From Leifsonia sp. fls2-241-R2A-40a (GTDB lineage: Bacteria; Actinomycetota; Actinomycetes; Actinomycetales; Microbacteriaceae), in NCBI RefSeq assembly GCF_030209575.1, contig NZ_JARVRS010000001.1:2480001-2544000 (forward strand): a stretch of DNA of 64,000 bases, in the 5' to 3' direction. Of the stretch, positions 24,673-34,848 are shown in pieces (positions within the stretch are counted from its first letter, which is position 1; the number at the start of each line of letters is the position of its first letter). A program made the position numbers and the translations under genes. The notes beneath the pieces were generated by a model. The model had not been told where the DNA came from and made no database searches. It saw nothing but the letters and a program-made list of their open reading frames with translations.

Positions 24673-25329
24673 CTAGGTCGCCTCGAAGCGGGTGGCGCCG
24701 GGCCGCTCCGCCCGAATCCGCTCCACCGCCCCCGACCGCAGCCGCTCGTCCTCCACGACGACCAGCCCTGCCGCCTGCACCTCGCCCAGGTGCCGCCGCG
24801 TCAGGTGCTCACCCTGCAGCGGGATGGTGAACCGCTCGAGCAGCCACTGGCCCGCGTAGATCACGGCGACGTCGCTGCGGATGTGGTCGACGAGGACCAC
24901 GGAGCCGCCGGGGACGACGACCCGCGCCATCTCCGCCAGGGCCGCATCCGGCCGGGGGATCGAACACAGCGCGAGCGCGCACACCACCGTGTCGAACGAC
25001 CCGTCGGCGAACGGCAGGGCCTCCGCATCCCCTTGCTGGAAATCAGCCGCCATCCCGAGCGAGGTGGCGCGCCGTCGCGCGATGGCGAGCATCTCGGGGC
25101 TGAGGTCGACGCCGGTCAGCGTCACGTCATCCCGGTAGTGGGGGAGGCTCCTGCCGGTGCCGACCGCGACCTCCAGCACCCGGCCGGATGCGCGCGCGCC
25201 GATCCACTCGCGGCTCCCCGCCAGCATCGAGCGTTCCGCCTTCGCGACCTTCGCGTCGTAGGTCTCGGCGTGCCGGCGCCACGTGCGCTGCTGGCGACGC
25301 GTCTCCCGTGACGGCCCCGCGTTTGTCAT
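24673..25329 (-). CDS. Class I SAM-dependent methyltransferase (UbiE-like)
   Basis: A 218-aa methyltransferase. Motif I is 'VLEVAVGTGRSLPHY', motif II is 'LTGVDLSPEMLAIARRRA', and 'GDAEALPFADGSFDTVVCALALCSIPRPDAAL' is the usual Methyltransf_11 region. The substrate is unknown; the architecture resembles quinone and phospholipid methyltransferases. The ATG at 25329 gives a normal length; an upstream in-frame ATG adds ten residues without conserved features. Confidence 0.85.
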   Translation of the reverse strand: MTNAGPSRETRRQQRTWRRHAETYDAKVAKAERSMLAGSREWIGARASGRVLEVAVGTGRSLPHYRDDVTLTGVDLSPEMLAIARRRATSLGMAADFQQGDAEALPFADGSFDTVVCALALCSIPRPDAALAEMARVVVPGGSVVLVDHIRSDVAVIYAGQWLLERFTIPLQGEHLTRRHLGEVQAAGLVVVEDERLRSGAVERIRAERPGATRFEAT

Positions 25330-25374
25330 GCCGTCATTGTGGCGAACGGCCGGCGGCACGCGCCACCCACCGGA

Positions 25375-28074
25375 TCACCCGATGAGCTTCCACGCCCCAT
25401 TCTTCGCCGTGGCGACCGGCGCACTCCCGGCGGTGTACCACTGGGCCTGATACGTGTGGCCCTGGTAGGTCACCTTCTCGCCGCCGTAGTAGACCGTGGC
25501 TGCGCTCCACGCGGGGATGCCGCCGGGCACCGCGGGAGCGACGATCTCACTCCACGGGCCGCCCACTCCGCCGGGAGCCTGGCCGCGCGTGTACCAGAGG
25601 GCTTTGAAGGTGCGGCCCTGGTAGCTGACCACATCGCCCGCGGTGAAGGGGCGCGTCACCGTCCAGAGTGCGGTGCCGTCGGCGGTCTTCGCGATCTCCG
25701 ACCAGGCGCCGTTCTTGTTGCTTCCGGGCGCCTCACCCGAGGTGTACCAGAGGGCTTGGAAGACCGAGCCGTTGTAGCTGACCTGGTCGCCGGCGAGGTA
25801 GACCTTCTTCTTGTCCCAGGCGTCCGGTCCCTTCGGCACACCCTGCTCGCCGAGGTTCAGGTCGCACGGGATGCGTCCGCTGTAGAGCGCGTGGCCTTCG
25901 GTCGTGCTGCCCGGGCCGGCGCCGTAGATGCCGTCATCCGACCAGAGCACCTCCTTGGTTCCGTCGACGCAGGTCGAGTTCGGGGCCAGGGCGAAGCCCT
26001 CCAGGTTGTTCACGGGCAGGCCGGACGGCTTGCCGTAGACGACCTGGGGCACGATCGCTCCCGTCGTGCTGACCTTCAGCACGGTCGACGTCACCCCGCA
26101 GGTGTTGTCGCACAGCGCCCAGATGCGCTGCGTGTCGGCGTTGAACTGCACATCCATGACGTGCCCCATGCCGGTGTCGACCACGGCAACGCGGTGGAAG
26201 CTGTGGTCGGAGTTCAGCGCGTACGCGTAGAGCTTGCCGTCGTTCTCCAGGGCGGCGAAGTAGAGCCCGGTGCCGTGCTGCGGATAGTCGCCCGGCTTGT
26301 AGGTCTTTCCGGTGGACTGGTCGACGAACCCGTTGCCGGTCAGGTAGCTGTCGGGCACGAAGGTGACGCCCTCGAAGCCGAGGTTCGCCTCCGTCTTGTT
26401 TCCGGCGTGGAGCTCGGGGAACTCGGCGGTCAGGTCCCACTGGTCGGTCGCGACGAGCTGCGTGCCGGACTGCGTCGGGTCGAAGCGAAGGATGGAGTTG
26501 AGCGGGGTGGTGTTCGCCGCGTTGTTGCGCTCGGTGGTGACGTAGAGCGCGCCGTCCGGGCCGATGGTCAGGCCCTCGCTGTCGGGCTGGTTGGTCGCGG
26601 GGTCCGTGCCGCCGGGGAAGAAGATCTCCTTGCCGGCGCCCCAGCCGTTGGTGGTGTCGGGCACCCAGGTGTCGCCCTGCTTGACCATGCGGAAGACCCA
26701 GCTCTTGTTCTTGACGCTGTACAGGACGTTCGCGTTCGCCGGGTCGAAGACCAGGCCGCTGACGTCGCGTCCCTCGGGTCCGGTCGTGGTCTTCCACGCG
26801 CACTGCGTGTCAGAGACCGTCACGGTGGAGCTGCCGGGCCAGGCGGTCGGGGTGAGCGCGGTGGCCGGGAGGGTGCCGGTGCCGGAGGGAGCCTCGGGCT
26901 GGCAGTTCAGTGCCGGGCCGCCGCCGTTTCCGTCGGCCGGGTTGGTGAGGATGGTCGCGCAGGCGCCGGCGTTGGATGCGCCGAAGCTCTTGTCCTTGAC
27001 GGAGGCGAAGGCGCCGCTGCCATCGGGGCACCGGGCGAAGGCGCCCGCGCCGAAGTCGTTGGTCTCGTCCGTCCCGGCCTCGCCCGCGGTGTACTCGGTC
27101 GAGTCCACCAGGGTTCCGGCGGTGCCGTTGGCGCCGTCGGGGAGGTACACTTTCACGCCGTCGCCGCCGCTGCCGAGACCCTTGGTCGACGAGAAGTAGA
27201 CGTAGCCGTGGGCCGGGATGACCGTGGTCGCCATGCCGTCGGCGAGCTTCGCAGCGAACGCCGTCGCCGAGGCGGCCGTACCGCTGTCGATCTGCAGCCA
27301 GCCCGCGATGCTGACGTCGCTCGCTCCGCTGTTGTACAGCTCGATCGCGTCGCCGACCGGCGTGCTGCCGTTGTCGGAGGACACCTCGTTGATACGGACG
27401 TTCTTCCAGCCGGTGTCGCCGCCCGTGCCGCCGTCGGCGGGCGCGAAGCGGCTCGTGCCGGGCGAACCGATGTCGCCAGCACTGGACGCCCGCGACCCTT
27501 CGGCGTCGCCGACGGCGGAGAGCTGCCACTGCGAGGCGTCGTTCGCACCGAGCGCCGCCTGCGTCGCCGGGACGCCCGAGACGCCCTGCGTGCGCGGTCC
27601 CTTCGCCGTCCCGGTGCCCTGGTCGTTGTAAGTGAGCCGGTCGACGAGGTTCGTCACCGCATCCGGACCGTTGAAGATGTTGATCTCGTCCGCGCGGCCG
27701 AGGTTCGTGGTGTTCCCGGCGAGGATCTTGGCGTCGGCGCCGAGGCCCCACTCGCTGCGGAAGGTGGCATCGGCCGACTCGGTGACGATGGCCGACTGGC
27801 CGACCGCCAAGGTCCCGAGGGTGTCCAGCGGCACGGTGCCGGGCGTGCGGCTGTCGTCGTCGAACGACCAGCCGGCGAGGCTGACCGGCGCAGCGCTGAC
27901 GTTCGTGAGCTCGAAGAATTCGCCCGACGAGGCGACCGGGCCGTACATCCACTCGGTGATCGCGACCGAGGGCGCGCTCGCGGCGCTGGCTGCGGCGGGG
28001 ATAGCGACCGCGAGAGCGCCGGCGACGGCGGTCGCAGCGAGCACAGCGACGGCTCCGGATGTGTGAATTCTCAT
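25375..28074 (-). CDS. Secreted lamin-tail-domain protein with C-terminal CBM5/12 repeats
   Basis: An 899-aa extracellular protein. A signal peptide (residues 1-~32) is followed by two lamin-tail domains ('VAITEWMYGPVASSGEFFELTNVS', then 'RINEVSSDNGSTPVGDAIELYNSG'), a ~320-residue esterase-like or propeller region ('GPDGALYVTTERNNAANTTP'), and three C-terminal chitin-binding-like repeats, each with 'G..V.Y.G..F.A.WYT.G..P'. The repeats should bind chitin or another insoluble glycan, anchoring the catalytic or adhesive part. Likely exported and surface-associated. ATG 28074 places a proper signal peptide at the N-terminus; an upstream ATG adds nine residues. The activity of the central region is uncertain. 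Confidence 0.85.
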   Translation of the reverse strand: MRIHTSGAVAVLAATAVAGALAVAIPAAASAASAPSVAITEWMYGPVASSGEFFELTNVSAAPVSLAGWSFDDDSRTPGTVPLDTLGTLAVGQSAIVTESADATFRSEWGLGADAKILAGNTTNLGRADEINIFNGPDAVTNLVDRLTYNDQGTGTAKGPRTQGVSGVPATQAALGANDASQWQLSAVGDAEGSRASSAGDIGSPGTSRFAPADGGTGGDTGWKNVRINEVSSDNGSTPVGDAIELYNSGASDVSIAGWLQIDSGTAASATAFAAKLADGMATTVIPAHGYVYFSSTKGLGSGGDGVKVYLPDGANGTAGTLVDSTEYTAGEAGTDETNDFGAGAFARCPDGSGAFASVKDKSFGASNAGACATILTNPADGNGGGPALNCQPEAPSGTGTLPATALTPTAWPGSSTVTVSDTQCAWKTTTGPEGRDVSGLVFDPANANVLYSVKNKSWVFRMVKQGDTWVPDTTNGWGAGKEIFFPGGTDPATNQPDSEGLTIGPDGALYVTTERNNAANTTPLNSILRFDPTQSGTQLVATDQWDLTAEFPELHAGNKTEANLGFEGVTFVPDSYLTGNGFVDQSTGKTYKPGDYPQHGTGLYFAALENDGKLYAYALNSDHSFHRVAVVDTGMGHVMDVQFNADTQRIWALCDNTCGVTSTVLKVSTTGAIVPQVVYGKPSGLPVNNLEGFALAPNSTCVDGTKEVLWSDDGIYGAGPGSTTEGHALYSGRIPCDLNLGEQGVPKGPDAWDKKKVYLAGDQVSYNGSVFQALWYTSGEAPGSNKNGAWSEIAKTADGTALWTVTRPFTAGDVVSYQGRTFKALWYTRGQAPGGVGGPWSEIVAPAVPGGIPAWSAATVYYGGEKVTYQGHTYQAQWYTAGSAPVATAKNGAWKLIG

Positions 28075-28193
28075 GAACCGGAAGCTAGCGATGTCGCCCA
28101 TACAGGGGGCGACGGGATGGTGAACGGGAGACGAACGCGCCAGGGATGCGGGCGCCGTAGACCGCAGGGATGCGCGTCCGCTAGACAGGATCC

Positions 28194-28736
28194 ATGCTGA
28201 CTGGAACCGTGGTCGGGCTGCGCGCCCGGCACGAGGACGACATCCCGATCCTCCGCACCGAGTTGTACGACGACGTGGAAGGGTCGTCCCGCGCAGAGGG
28301 CGGACCGTGGCGCCCGGTCATGCCGGGGACGGACGACGCCCGGCTCAAGCCCGACGCCTCCAAGGAGGATGTCGTGGCCTTTTCGGTGATCGAGCTGGAG
28401 GGCGGGACGCTCGTAGGCGCCGCCACCGTGTGGGGGATCGATACGCACAACCGCTTCGCGCACCTCGGACTGGGATTGCTGCCGGCGGCCCGCGGGAAGG
28501 GCTACGGGACCGACATCGTCGCGGTGCTCTGCGAGTACGGGTTCACGGTGCGCGGGCTGCAGCGTCTGCAGATCGAGACGCTCGCAGACAACCACGCGAT
28601 GCTGGGTGCCGCCGAGCGGAACGGCTTCGTGCGTGAAGGGACACTGCGTTCGTCTGCCTGGGTGATGGGGGAGTTCCTCGACGAGGTGGTCCTCGGCCTG
28701 CTCGCCGACGAGTACCGCCGGCGCGCTCAGGCGTGA
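28194..28736 (+). CDS. GNAT N-acetyltransferase (RimJ/RimL-like)
   Basis: A 180-aa GNAT protein. The acetyl-CoA loop is 'GLGLLPAARGKGYGTDIVAVL', followed by 'RLQIETLADNHAMLGAAERNGFVREGTLR', the classic RimJ-like C-terminal half. It transfers acetyl from acetyl-CoA to an amine; the substrate is unknown. It is divergent from the lamin-tail gene, and its stop is ~38 bases before the RAE-like element of the rox gene. Confidence 0.88.
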   Translation: MLTGTVVGLRARHEDDIPILRTELYDDVEGSSRAEGGPWRPVMPGTDDARLKPDASKEDVVAFSVIELEGGTLVGAATVWGIDTHNRFAHLGLGLLPAARGKGYGTDIVAVLCEYGFTVRGLQRLQIETLADNHAMLGAAERNGFVREGTLRSSAWVMGEFLDEVVLGLLADEYRRRAQA

Positions 28737-30290
<1,554 letters not shown>

Positions 30291-30303
30291 ACCACGCCGC
30301 GCG

Positions 30304-30918
30304 TCACCGGGACAGCGGCAACTCGGCGATCAGCAGTTCATCGGCGCCGTCCGTCCAGGTCTCCGTGCGACCTACGGTGAATCCGGCGGGCGAGACCGTC
30401 TGACCGAGGTGCTCCGCTGAGTCGAACGGACTGTGGTCGAGGTACGCCGACGATGGTGCCGCGCGGTGGCGGCTCGGGTCGAATGACAGGAACGTCGCGG
30501 TGATCGCGCGACCGCCGGGGCGGAGCACGCGGGCCCACTCCAGGATGGCGGCATCCGGGTGCGGGAAGAGCTGCAGCCCGGTGACGCACGTCACCAGGTC
30601 GAACGCGTCGTCCGGGAACGGGAGGCTGGTCGCATCCCCGACCCGCAGGTCGGCGTCCGGGAGGTGACGGCGGGACTCGTCGATCATGCGTGAAGCCAGG
30701 TCGATGCCGGCCAGCGTCCCGTCGTAGCCGCGGTCGCGCAGCGCCCGCAGGGCGAGGCCGGTGCCGGTGGCGACGTCGAGCACCGACCGCACCCCGGGCA
30801 GATCGGCGAAGGCGGCGACCGCGGCGGCCAGGCTGCGGTGCATGGAACTCTCGTCGTAGGTCGCAGCGCGCTCGTCGAAGCGTTCGCGGACCGCTCTCAG
30901 GTGCTCGTCATCGGTCAC
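30304..30918 (-). CDS. Class I SAM-dependent methyltransferase
   Basis: A 204-aa methyltransferase with GTG start. 'VLDVATGTGLALRALRDRGY' is motif I, 'AGIDLASRMIDESRRHLP' motif II, and 'GDATSLPFPDDAFDLVTCVTGLQLFPHPDAAI' the central acidic region; a short C-terminal lobe follows. The substrate is unknown. It is convergent with rox, whose stop lies 13 bases away, so no functional link is implied. Confidence 0.85.
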   Translation of the reverse strand: MTDDEHLRAVRERFDERAATYDESSMHRSLAAAVAAFADLPGVRSVLDVATGTGLALRALRDRGYDGTLAGIDLASRMIDESRRHLPDADLRVGDATSLPFPDDAFDLVTCVTGLQLFPHPDAAILEWARVLRPGGRAITATFLSFDPSRHRAAPSSAYLDHSPFDSAEHLGQTVSPAGFTVGRTETWTDGADELLIAELPLSR

Positions 30919-30984
30919 GGAGGTCAGCGTAGCGGGCGGCGGCCGCCCGCCTGCGGTGCCCGGAGTGTCGCTCCGCGTCGGCCG

Positions 30985-31029
30985 AAAAATGTAGCGGCGG
31001 CCGGCTCACCCGAAAAAGCCGACCGCCGC
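30985..31029 (-). terminator. Terminator of the epoxide hydrolase gene
   Basis: Arms at 30994-31006 and 31017-31029 pair at 12 of 13 positions (GCGGCGG with CCGCCGC at the base). On the minus strand the stem is followed within four bases by a T-run (complement of AAAAA at 30985-30989). It lies ~110 bases beyond the stop of the leftward gene. Confidence 0.65.
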
Positions 31030-31138
31030 GCACCGGGAATGCAGTACAGCTGCCCGCCCCCTGCGGTTCAGCCTGCCATCCGTTGCTTAGTGCACACAGT
31101 AAAACGCCCCGGAGGAAAGTCAACCCGGTCGGAGCGGA

Positions 31139-32224
31139 TCAGCCCCGGATGTTCATCTCCAGTTCACGAACGGCCTGCGCAACAGCGGCGGGTGCCTCCC
31201 ACGCGGTGTAGTGGCCACCCCTCTCCAGTCGACCGAACGAGCGGATGTCGCTGTAGCTCTTCTCGGCGAGCGACCGCGGGTACGCGGCTTCGTGGCGCTG
31301 GACCAGGATGGACGCCGGCACCGCGACGATCGGGTGCAGGTCGTCGTCGCTCGTCTCTTCCCGGTAGGGCCGGAAGCTGGTCCCGATCGAGCGGGTCACC
31401 CAGTACAGCGCGACGTTGGTGAGCACGTCATCCACGTCGAACCGCTCCAGGCCGTCGCCGTCGCTCCAGGCGGCCACCTTCTCGGCGATCCAGGCGAGCA
31501 GACCGCTCGGGGAGTCGATGAGCGCGGCGGCCAGGGTATCGGGGCGGGTGCCCTGCTCGTGCGCGTAGCCGGACTCCTCCGGGTTCGCGACCGAGCGGAG
31601 GAAGGCCTGCTCCTCGTCGGTCAGCTCGACTCCGGGGCGCGACCGCGCGGAGAAGGACGCGTGCGTCGCGATGATGCCGGCGACGGACTCGGGATGCTCG
31701 CCCGCGAGCCAGTCGCTGACCCCGGCGCCCACATCCTCGCCGTAGGTCAGGTAGCGGTCGTAGCCGAATTCGCCGGTCATCAGCGCGTTCCAGCGGCGGG
31801 CGACGCCCGGAGAGGAGAACGGCTCGGGCAGTACGGCGGAATACCCGTAGCCGGGAAGCGACGGGATGACGACGTCGCGGTCGGCGCTGAGAAGGTCGGC
31901 GAGGTCTAGCATCGACGCGAACGAGTACGGCCAGCCGTGGGTGAGCACGATCGGGAGCCCTCGCGGTTCGCGAGCCGCGACGCGGACGACGTGCACGGCG
32001 CACCCGTCGAGGTCGACCATGCGCTGCTCGTAGCCGTTCACCCGTCGCTCGAACCCGCGCCAGTCGTACCCGGTGCGCCATCGCTCGACCAGGTCGGCCA
32101 GCACCCGGGGCGGGATGCCGTTCGACCAGTCCGGGCCGGGCGTCGGCTCGGGCAGGATGGCGCCCTCCAGGCGGTGCTGCAGGTCGTCGAGCACGGCTGG
32201 GGGGACGTCGATTCGGAACTCCAT
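31139..32224 (-). CDS. Epoxide hydrolase family alpha/beta hydrolase
   Basis: A 361-aa hydrolase with the N-terminal EHN extension (residues ~1-110, 'FRIDVPPAVLDDLQHRL' and 'YDWRGFERRVNGYEQ') typical of microsomal-type epoxide hydrolases. The oxyanion motif is 'LTHGWPYSF', the nucleophile is the Asp of 'YGEDVGAGVSDWL', and the catalytic His lies in 'ERGGHYTAWE'. It should hydrolyse epoxides to diols; the natural substrate is unknown. Monocistronic, with a terminator downstream and the divergent DUF1992 gene upstream. Confidence 0.88.
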   Translation of the reverse strand: MEFRIDVPPAVLDDLQHRLEGAILPEPTPGPDWSNGIPPRVLADLVERWRTGYDWRGFERRVNGYEQRMVDLDGCAVHVVRVAAREPRGLPIVLTHGWPYSFASMLDLADLLSADRDVVIPSLPGYGYSAVLPEPFSSPGVARRWNALMTGEFGYDRYLTYGEDVGAGVSDWLAGEHPESVAGIIATHASFSARSRPGVELTDEEQAFLRSVANPEESGYAHEQGTRPDTLAAALIDSPSGLLAWIAEKVAAWSDGDGLERFDVDDVLTNVALYWVTRSIGTSFRPYREETSDDDLHPIVAVPASILVQRHEAAYPRSLAEKSYSDIRSFGRLERGGHYTAWEAPAAVAQAVRELEMNIRG

Positions 32225-32303
32225 GCAGCGACGTTAGCGGGCGCCGCCGACATCGCAGAAGGCGGCCGAGCAGGATGTCGGAGGGCGGGCGTAGGCTGAA
32301 AAC

Positions 32304-32924
32304 ATGGCCCGGAACCGTGACGAATCCCGTCGCGCGGCTCCCGAGTCCGACCCGCTCGTGGAGGCCGCGCGGTACCGCCTGCGCCGAGACGCGGAGGAGC
32401 GCGGCGAACCGGTCGAGGAGCCGAACGCCGGCCAGCCCAGCATGGAGCAGCGGGCGCACATCGTCGAGATGACCATCCAGCAGGCCATGCGGCGCGGCGA
32501 CTTCGACAACCTGCCTGGTTCGGGAAAGCCGCTCCCCGGGCTGACCGGGACGCACGACCCCGACTGGTGGATCCGGCGCAAGATCGAGCGCGAGAAGCTG
32601 ACCGGGCTCGGGCCGCCCGCCCTCCTCCTACGAACGGAGGACAAGGAACTCGACGACCGGCTCGACCGTCTGGCGTCGGAGACGGCGGTCCGCGAGCACC
32701 TCGACACCTTCAACCGGCGCATCATCGAGGCGCGGCGGCAGCTGCAGGGTGGCCCGCCCGTGATCACGCCGACCCGCGACGTGGATGCGGAAGTCGAACG
32801 CTGGCGCACCCGGCGCGAGGAGCGGCTCCGCCAGGCGGAGGCGAACCGGCGCGCCGAGCAGGAGGCGTACGCGGCGCTGTCGCGGCGCGAGCGGCGGCGG
32901 CTGCGGCGCGAGTCCGGCCGCTGA
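32304..32924 (+). CDS. DUF1992 (DnaJC28-like) domain protein
   Basis: A 206-aa protein. The DUF1992 core is clear: 'IQQAMRRGDFDNLPGSGKPLPG' followed by 'WWIRRKIEREKL'. The C-terminal ~60 residues form an Arg/Glu-rich, probably coiled-coil helix ending 'SRRERRRLRRESGR'. The family is named from DnaJ homologue C28, but no J domain is present. Function unknown. ATG start. Confidence 0.85.
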   Translation: MARNRDESRRAAPESDPLVEAARYRLRRDAEERGEPVEEPNAGQPSMEQRAHIVEMTIQQAMRRGDFDNLPGSGKPLPGLTGTHDPDWWIRRKIEREKLTGLGPPALLLRTEDKELDDRLDRLASETAVREHLDTFNRRIIEARRQLQGGPPVITPTRDVDAEVERWRTRREERLRQAEANRRAEQEAYAALSRRERRRLRRESGR

Positions 32925-32960
32925 GCCCCGTGGCGGTGCGGCGTCCGCCGCGCGTCGGCG

Positions 32961-33683
32961 CTACTCCGAAAGATGCTGGTGCGGAGCGGTGAAGTGGATG
33001 CTGTCCGCGGTCACCCCGACGAGTCCCAGCGTCACGCGCAGCAGCTGTGGCGGGAGCCCGTCCGCCGGGGGAGGGGTCGCGGCGCCGAGCGTGTAGGGCG
33101 TGCCGTCCCGACCCGTCGCGGTCACCGAGTCCAGGTAGACCTGCACGTTGCCGCGGAGCGCCATCTGGTCGGCCGTGGTGACGAGCTTCGGCCCGGTCTC
33201 CTTGCGGACGGTCAGGGAGAAGCCGTCGATGGTGATGCTTTCGGCGGAGAGCTTGAGCACGGGGACGCGCCGGCCGTCCGCGAGCGGCACGGTCACCACG
33301 GTGATCCCCTTCAGTCCGGAGAACGAGAGGGATGTGCTGCCGAGCTGGGCGGGCGGCTGGGTGAAGACGGGAGCGCCGGTGTCCGGGCTCGCGGGCGCAG
33401 CCGGGGCGCTAGGGGTGGGCGTGGGCGTCGGCACGCCCGGTGTCGCCGGGACGCCGGGCGTCGAGGAGGAGCCGGGGAGCGGCGGCAGCCCGGGCAGCCC
33501 GGGGTGGTCCGCGCCCGAGGTCGGCGTGGGCGTGGGCGTCGGCGAACTGCACGGCATGATGAGCGGGATGCACAGGCCGGCGGGAGCCGCGGTGGGCACG
33601 CGGGCCGCACCGAGCCCGGCCAGTGCGGCCGCGACGCACGCGATCAACGCGCCCGCGACGACGCCCGATCCGCGCCGCCTCAT
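32961..33683 (-). CDS. Secreted Pro/Thr-rich protein of the DUF6230/DUF6114 operon
   Basis: A 240-aa protein with an N-terminal hydrophobic segment, a low-complexity Pro/Thr/Gly linker (residues ~45-105) and a C-terminal domain containing 'LKLSAESITIDGFSLTVRKE' and 'LVTTADQMALRGNVQVYLDSVTAT'. This end resembles the beta-rich body of the DUF6230 protein two genes upstream, suggesting a shared lipid- or polymer-binding fold (inference). Coupled to the preceding gene by an ATGA overlap. Confidence 0.7.
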   Translation of the reverse strand: MRRRGSGVVAGALIACVAAALAGLGAARVPTAAPAGLCIPLIMPCSSPTPTPTPTSGADHPGLPGLPPLPGSSSTPGVPATPGVPTPTPTPSAPAAPASPDTGAPVFTQPPAQLGSTSLSFSGLKGITVVTVPLADGRRVPVLKLSAESITIDGFSLTVRKETGPKLVTTADQMALRGNVQVYLDSVTATGRDGTPYTLGAATPPPADGLPPQLLRVTLGLVGVTADSIHFTAPHQHLSE

Positions 33684-34129
33684 GCGGTCCGGCCCTCGGC
33701 GGAGGCGGTGGCGGCGGAGTCCGCATCACTCACCGCGCCACCGTCCGCGCCCGCCTGCTTCGGCATCCACGCCACGGTCAGGATTCCGCCGACGGTGCTC
33801 AGCAGCATCCCGATGAAGAAGCCGCCGAGGTTGACGCCGATGAGCGAGTAGACCGCGACCGCGAGCGCGATCACGCCGTAGAAGATGCGGTGTGCGGGCA
33901 TCGCGATGATCAGGGTGCCGAGCAGCACCAGCAGGATGGGGATGATCGTCGCCTGCAGTCCCTCGATCCCCAGCTGCACGTGGATCTTGCCGATGTCGAG
34001 CTGGCCCGAGAAGAACAGCTCCACTCCGCCGAGCGCCGTCAGCAGCCCTCCGACGAAGGGGCGGCGGCGGCGCCAGGCCCGAAAGCGCGCCCGAGCGCTC
34101 GTCGCGTGGGCCGCCACGATCAGAAGCAT
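33680..34129 (-). CDS. DUF6114 membrane protein
   Basis: A 149-aa protein with about four membrane spans after a basic N-terminus ('ARFRAWRRRRPFVGGLLTALGGVELFFSG'), matching the actinobacterial DUF6114 family that regularly follows DUF6230. The ATG at 34129 overlaps the end of the DUF6230 gene by ten bases, which decides the start. The C-terminal ~25 residues are Ala/Asp-rich. Function unknown. Confidence 0.8.
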   Translation of the reverse strand: MLLIVAAHATSARARFRAWRRRRPFVGGLLTALGGVELFFSGQLDIGKIHVQLGIEGLQATIIPILLVLLGTLIIAMPAHRIFYGVIALAVAVYSLIGVNLGGFFIGMLLSTVGGILTVAWMPKQAGADGGAVSDADSAATASAEGRTA

Positions 34130-34716
34130 CCCTTCGAGCCGTCGGTGAGCTGCACGTGCATGCCGGTGAGGGTGAAGACCGAGGCCTGCGTGCTCCACGC
34201 GGTCTGCTGCAGGTTCGTGATGGTCACCGCGTCCGCATCCTGCGCGAAGTCGCCCGCCGCGCCCTTGGCGGTGGTGTTCACCGTGGAGGCGTCGACGCCG
34301 ATGCGGATGTTGTGGAACTCGGAGTCGCCCTTGAGGTCCGTCATCCCGATCTGCAGGTCGGAGGCGGACGCGGGCGTGCCGCCGCCGCCCGCGGTGATCA
34401 GCATTCCGACCTTGCCCAGCGGGGTGTCGGCCACCACGGCCTGGCAGAGGTCAGCGAGCGTAGCCGACTTGATGTTCGCGATGGCGACCTGGTGCTCCTT
34501 GCCGGCGGTGTCCGGTGCGACGCCCGCGTACTGCGAGAATCCGGTGCCGTCGAGCTTCGTCGCGCTGATCTGGAACTGGCTGCCCGACACCGAGAACGAC
34601 ACGGGGACGGCGCCCTGCGCGACTCCGGTCATCAGCACGGTGGAGACGACCGCGACGGGGACGGCGGCGAGCACGATCCGTCCGGCGTGCGACCCGGCGA
34701 GCTTTCGGAACTTCAT
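34120..34716 (-). CDS. DUF6230 family secreted protein
   Basis: A 198-aa exported protein. Residues 1-~36 are a signal or anchor sequence ending 'GVAQGAV'. The body is beta-rich ('VSFSVSGSQFQISATKLDGTGFSQYAG') and the C-terminus reads 'LTGMHVQLTDGSKGCF'. The family occurs across actinobacteria with DUF6114 and is of unknown role. First gene of a three-gene leftward operon, divergent from a TetR regulator across a clear inverted repeat. Confidence 0.8.
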   Translation of the reverse strand: MKFRKLAGSHAGRIVLAAVPVAVVSTVLMTGVAQGAVPVSFSVSGSQFQISATKLDGTGFSQYAGVAPDTAGKEHQVAIANIKSATLADLCQAVVADTPLGKVGMLITAGGGGTPASASDLQIGMTDLKGDSEFHNIRIGVDASTVNTTAKGAAGDFAQDADAVTITNLQQTAWSTQASVFTLTGMHVQLTDGSKGCF

Positions 34717-34781
34717 CGATCCTCCTGTTCGGGGGACTTGACAGCGTCGGCGCGGCCAGGTCCAGGAGCGAGCTTAGACGT

Positions 34782-34800
34782 TATTGACCGCCTGTCAATA
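34782..34800. promoter_or_regulatory. Inverted-repeat operator between DUF6230 operon and tetR
   Basis: TATTGAC-cgcct-GTCAATA is a perfect 7-bp inverted repeat with a 5-bp spacer in the short divergent region (starts at 34716 and 34849). It is the most AT-rich part of the region. A dimeric TetR protein encoded next door is the obvious ligand. Confidence 0.7.
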
Positions 34801-34848
34801 GTCGAGGTCGCCCCTCCGGCCCGGCGGCCCGGCCGGTAGGCTCGGCAG

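Noticed and set aside
25339-28200. 953-aa open frame opposite the lamin-tail gene
   Set aside because: Antisense shadow; Gly/Arg/Val-rich with no family resemblance, while the minus strand has a signal peptide and clear domains.
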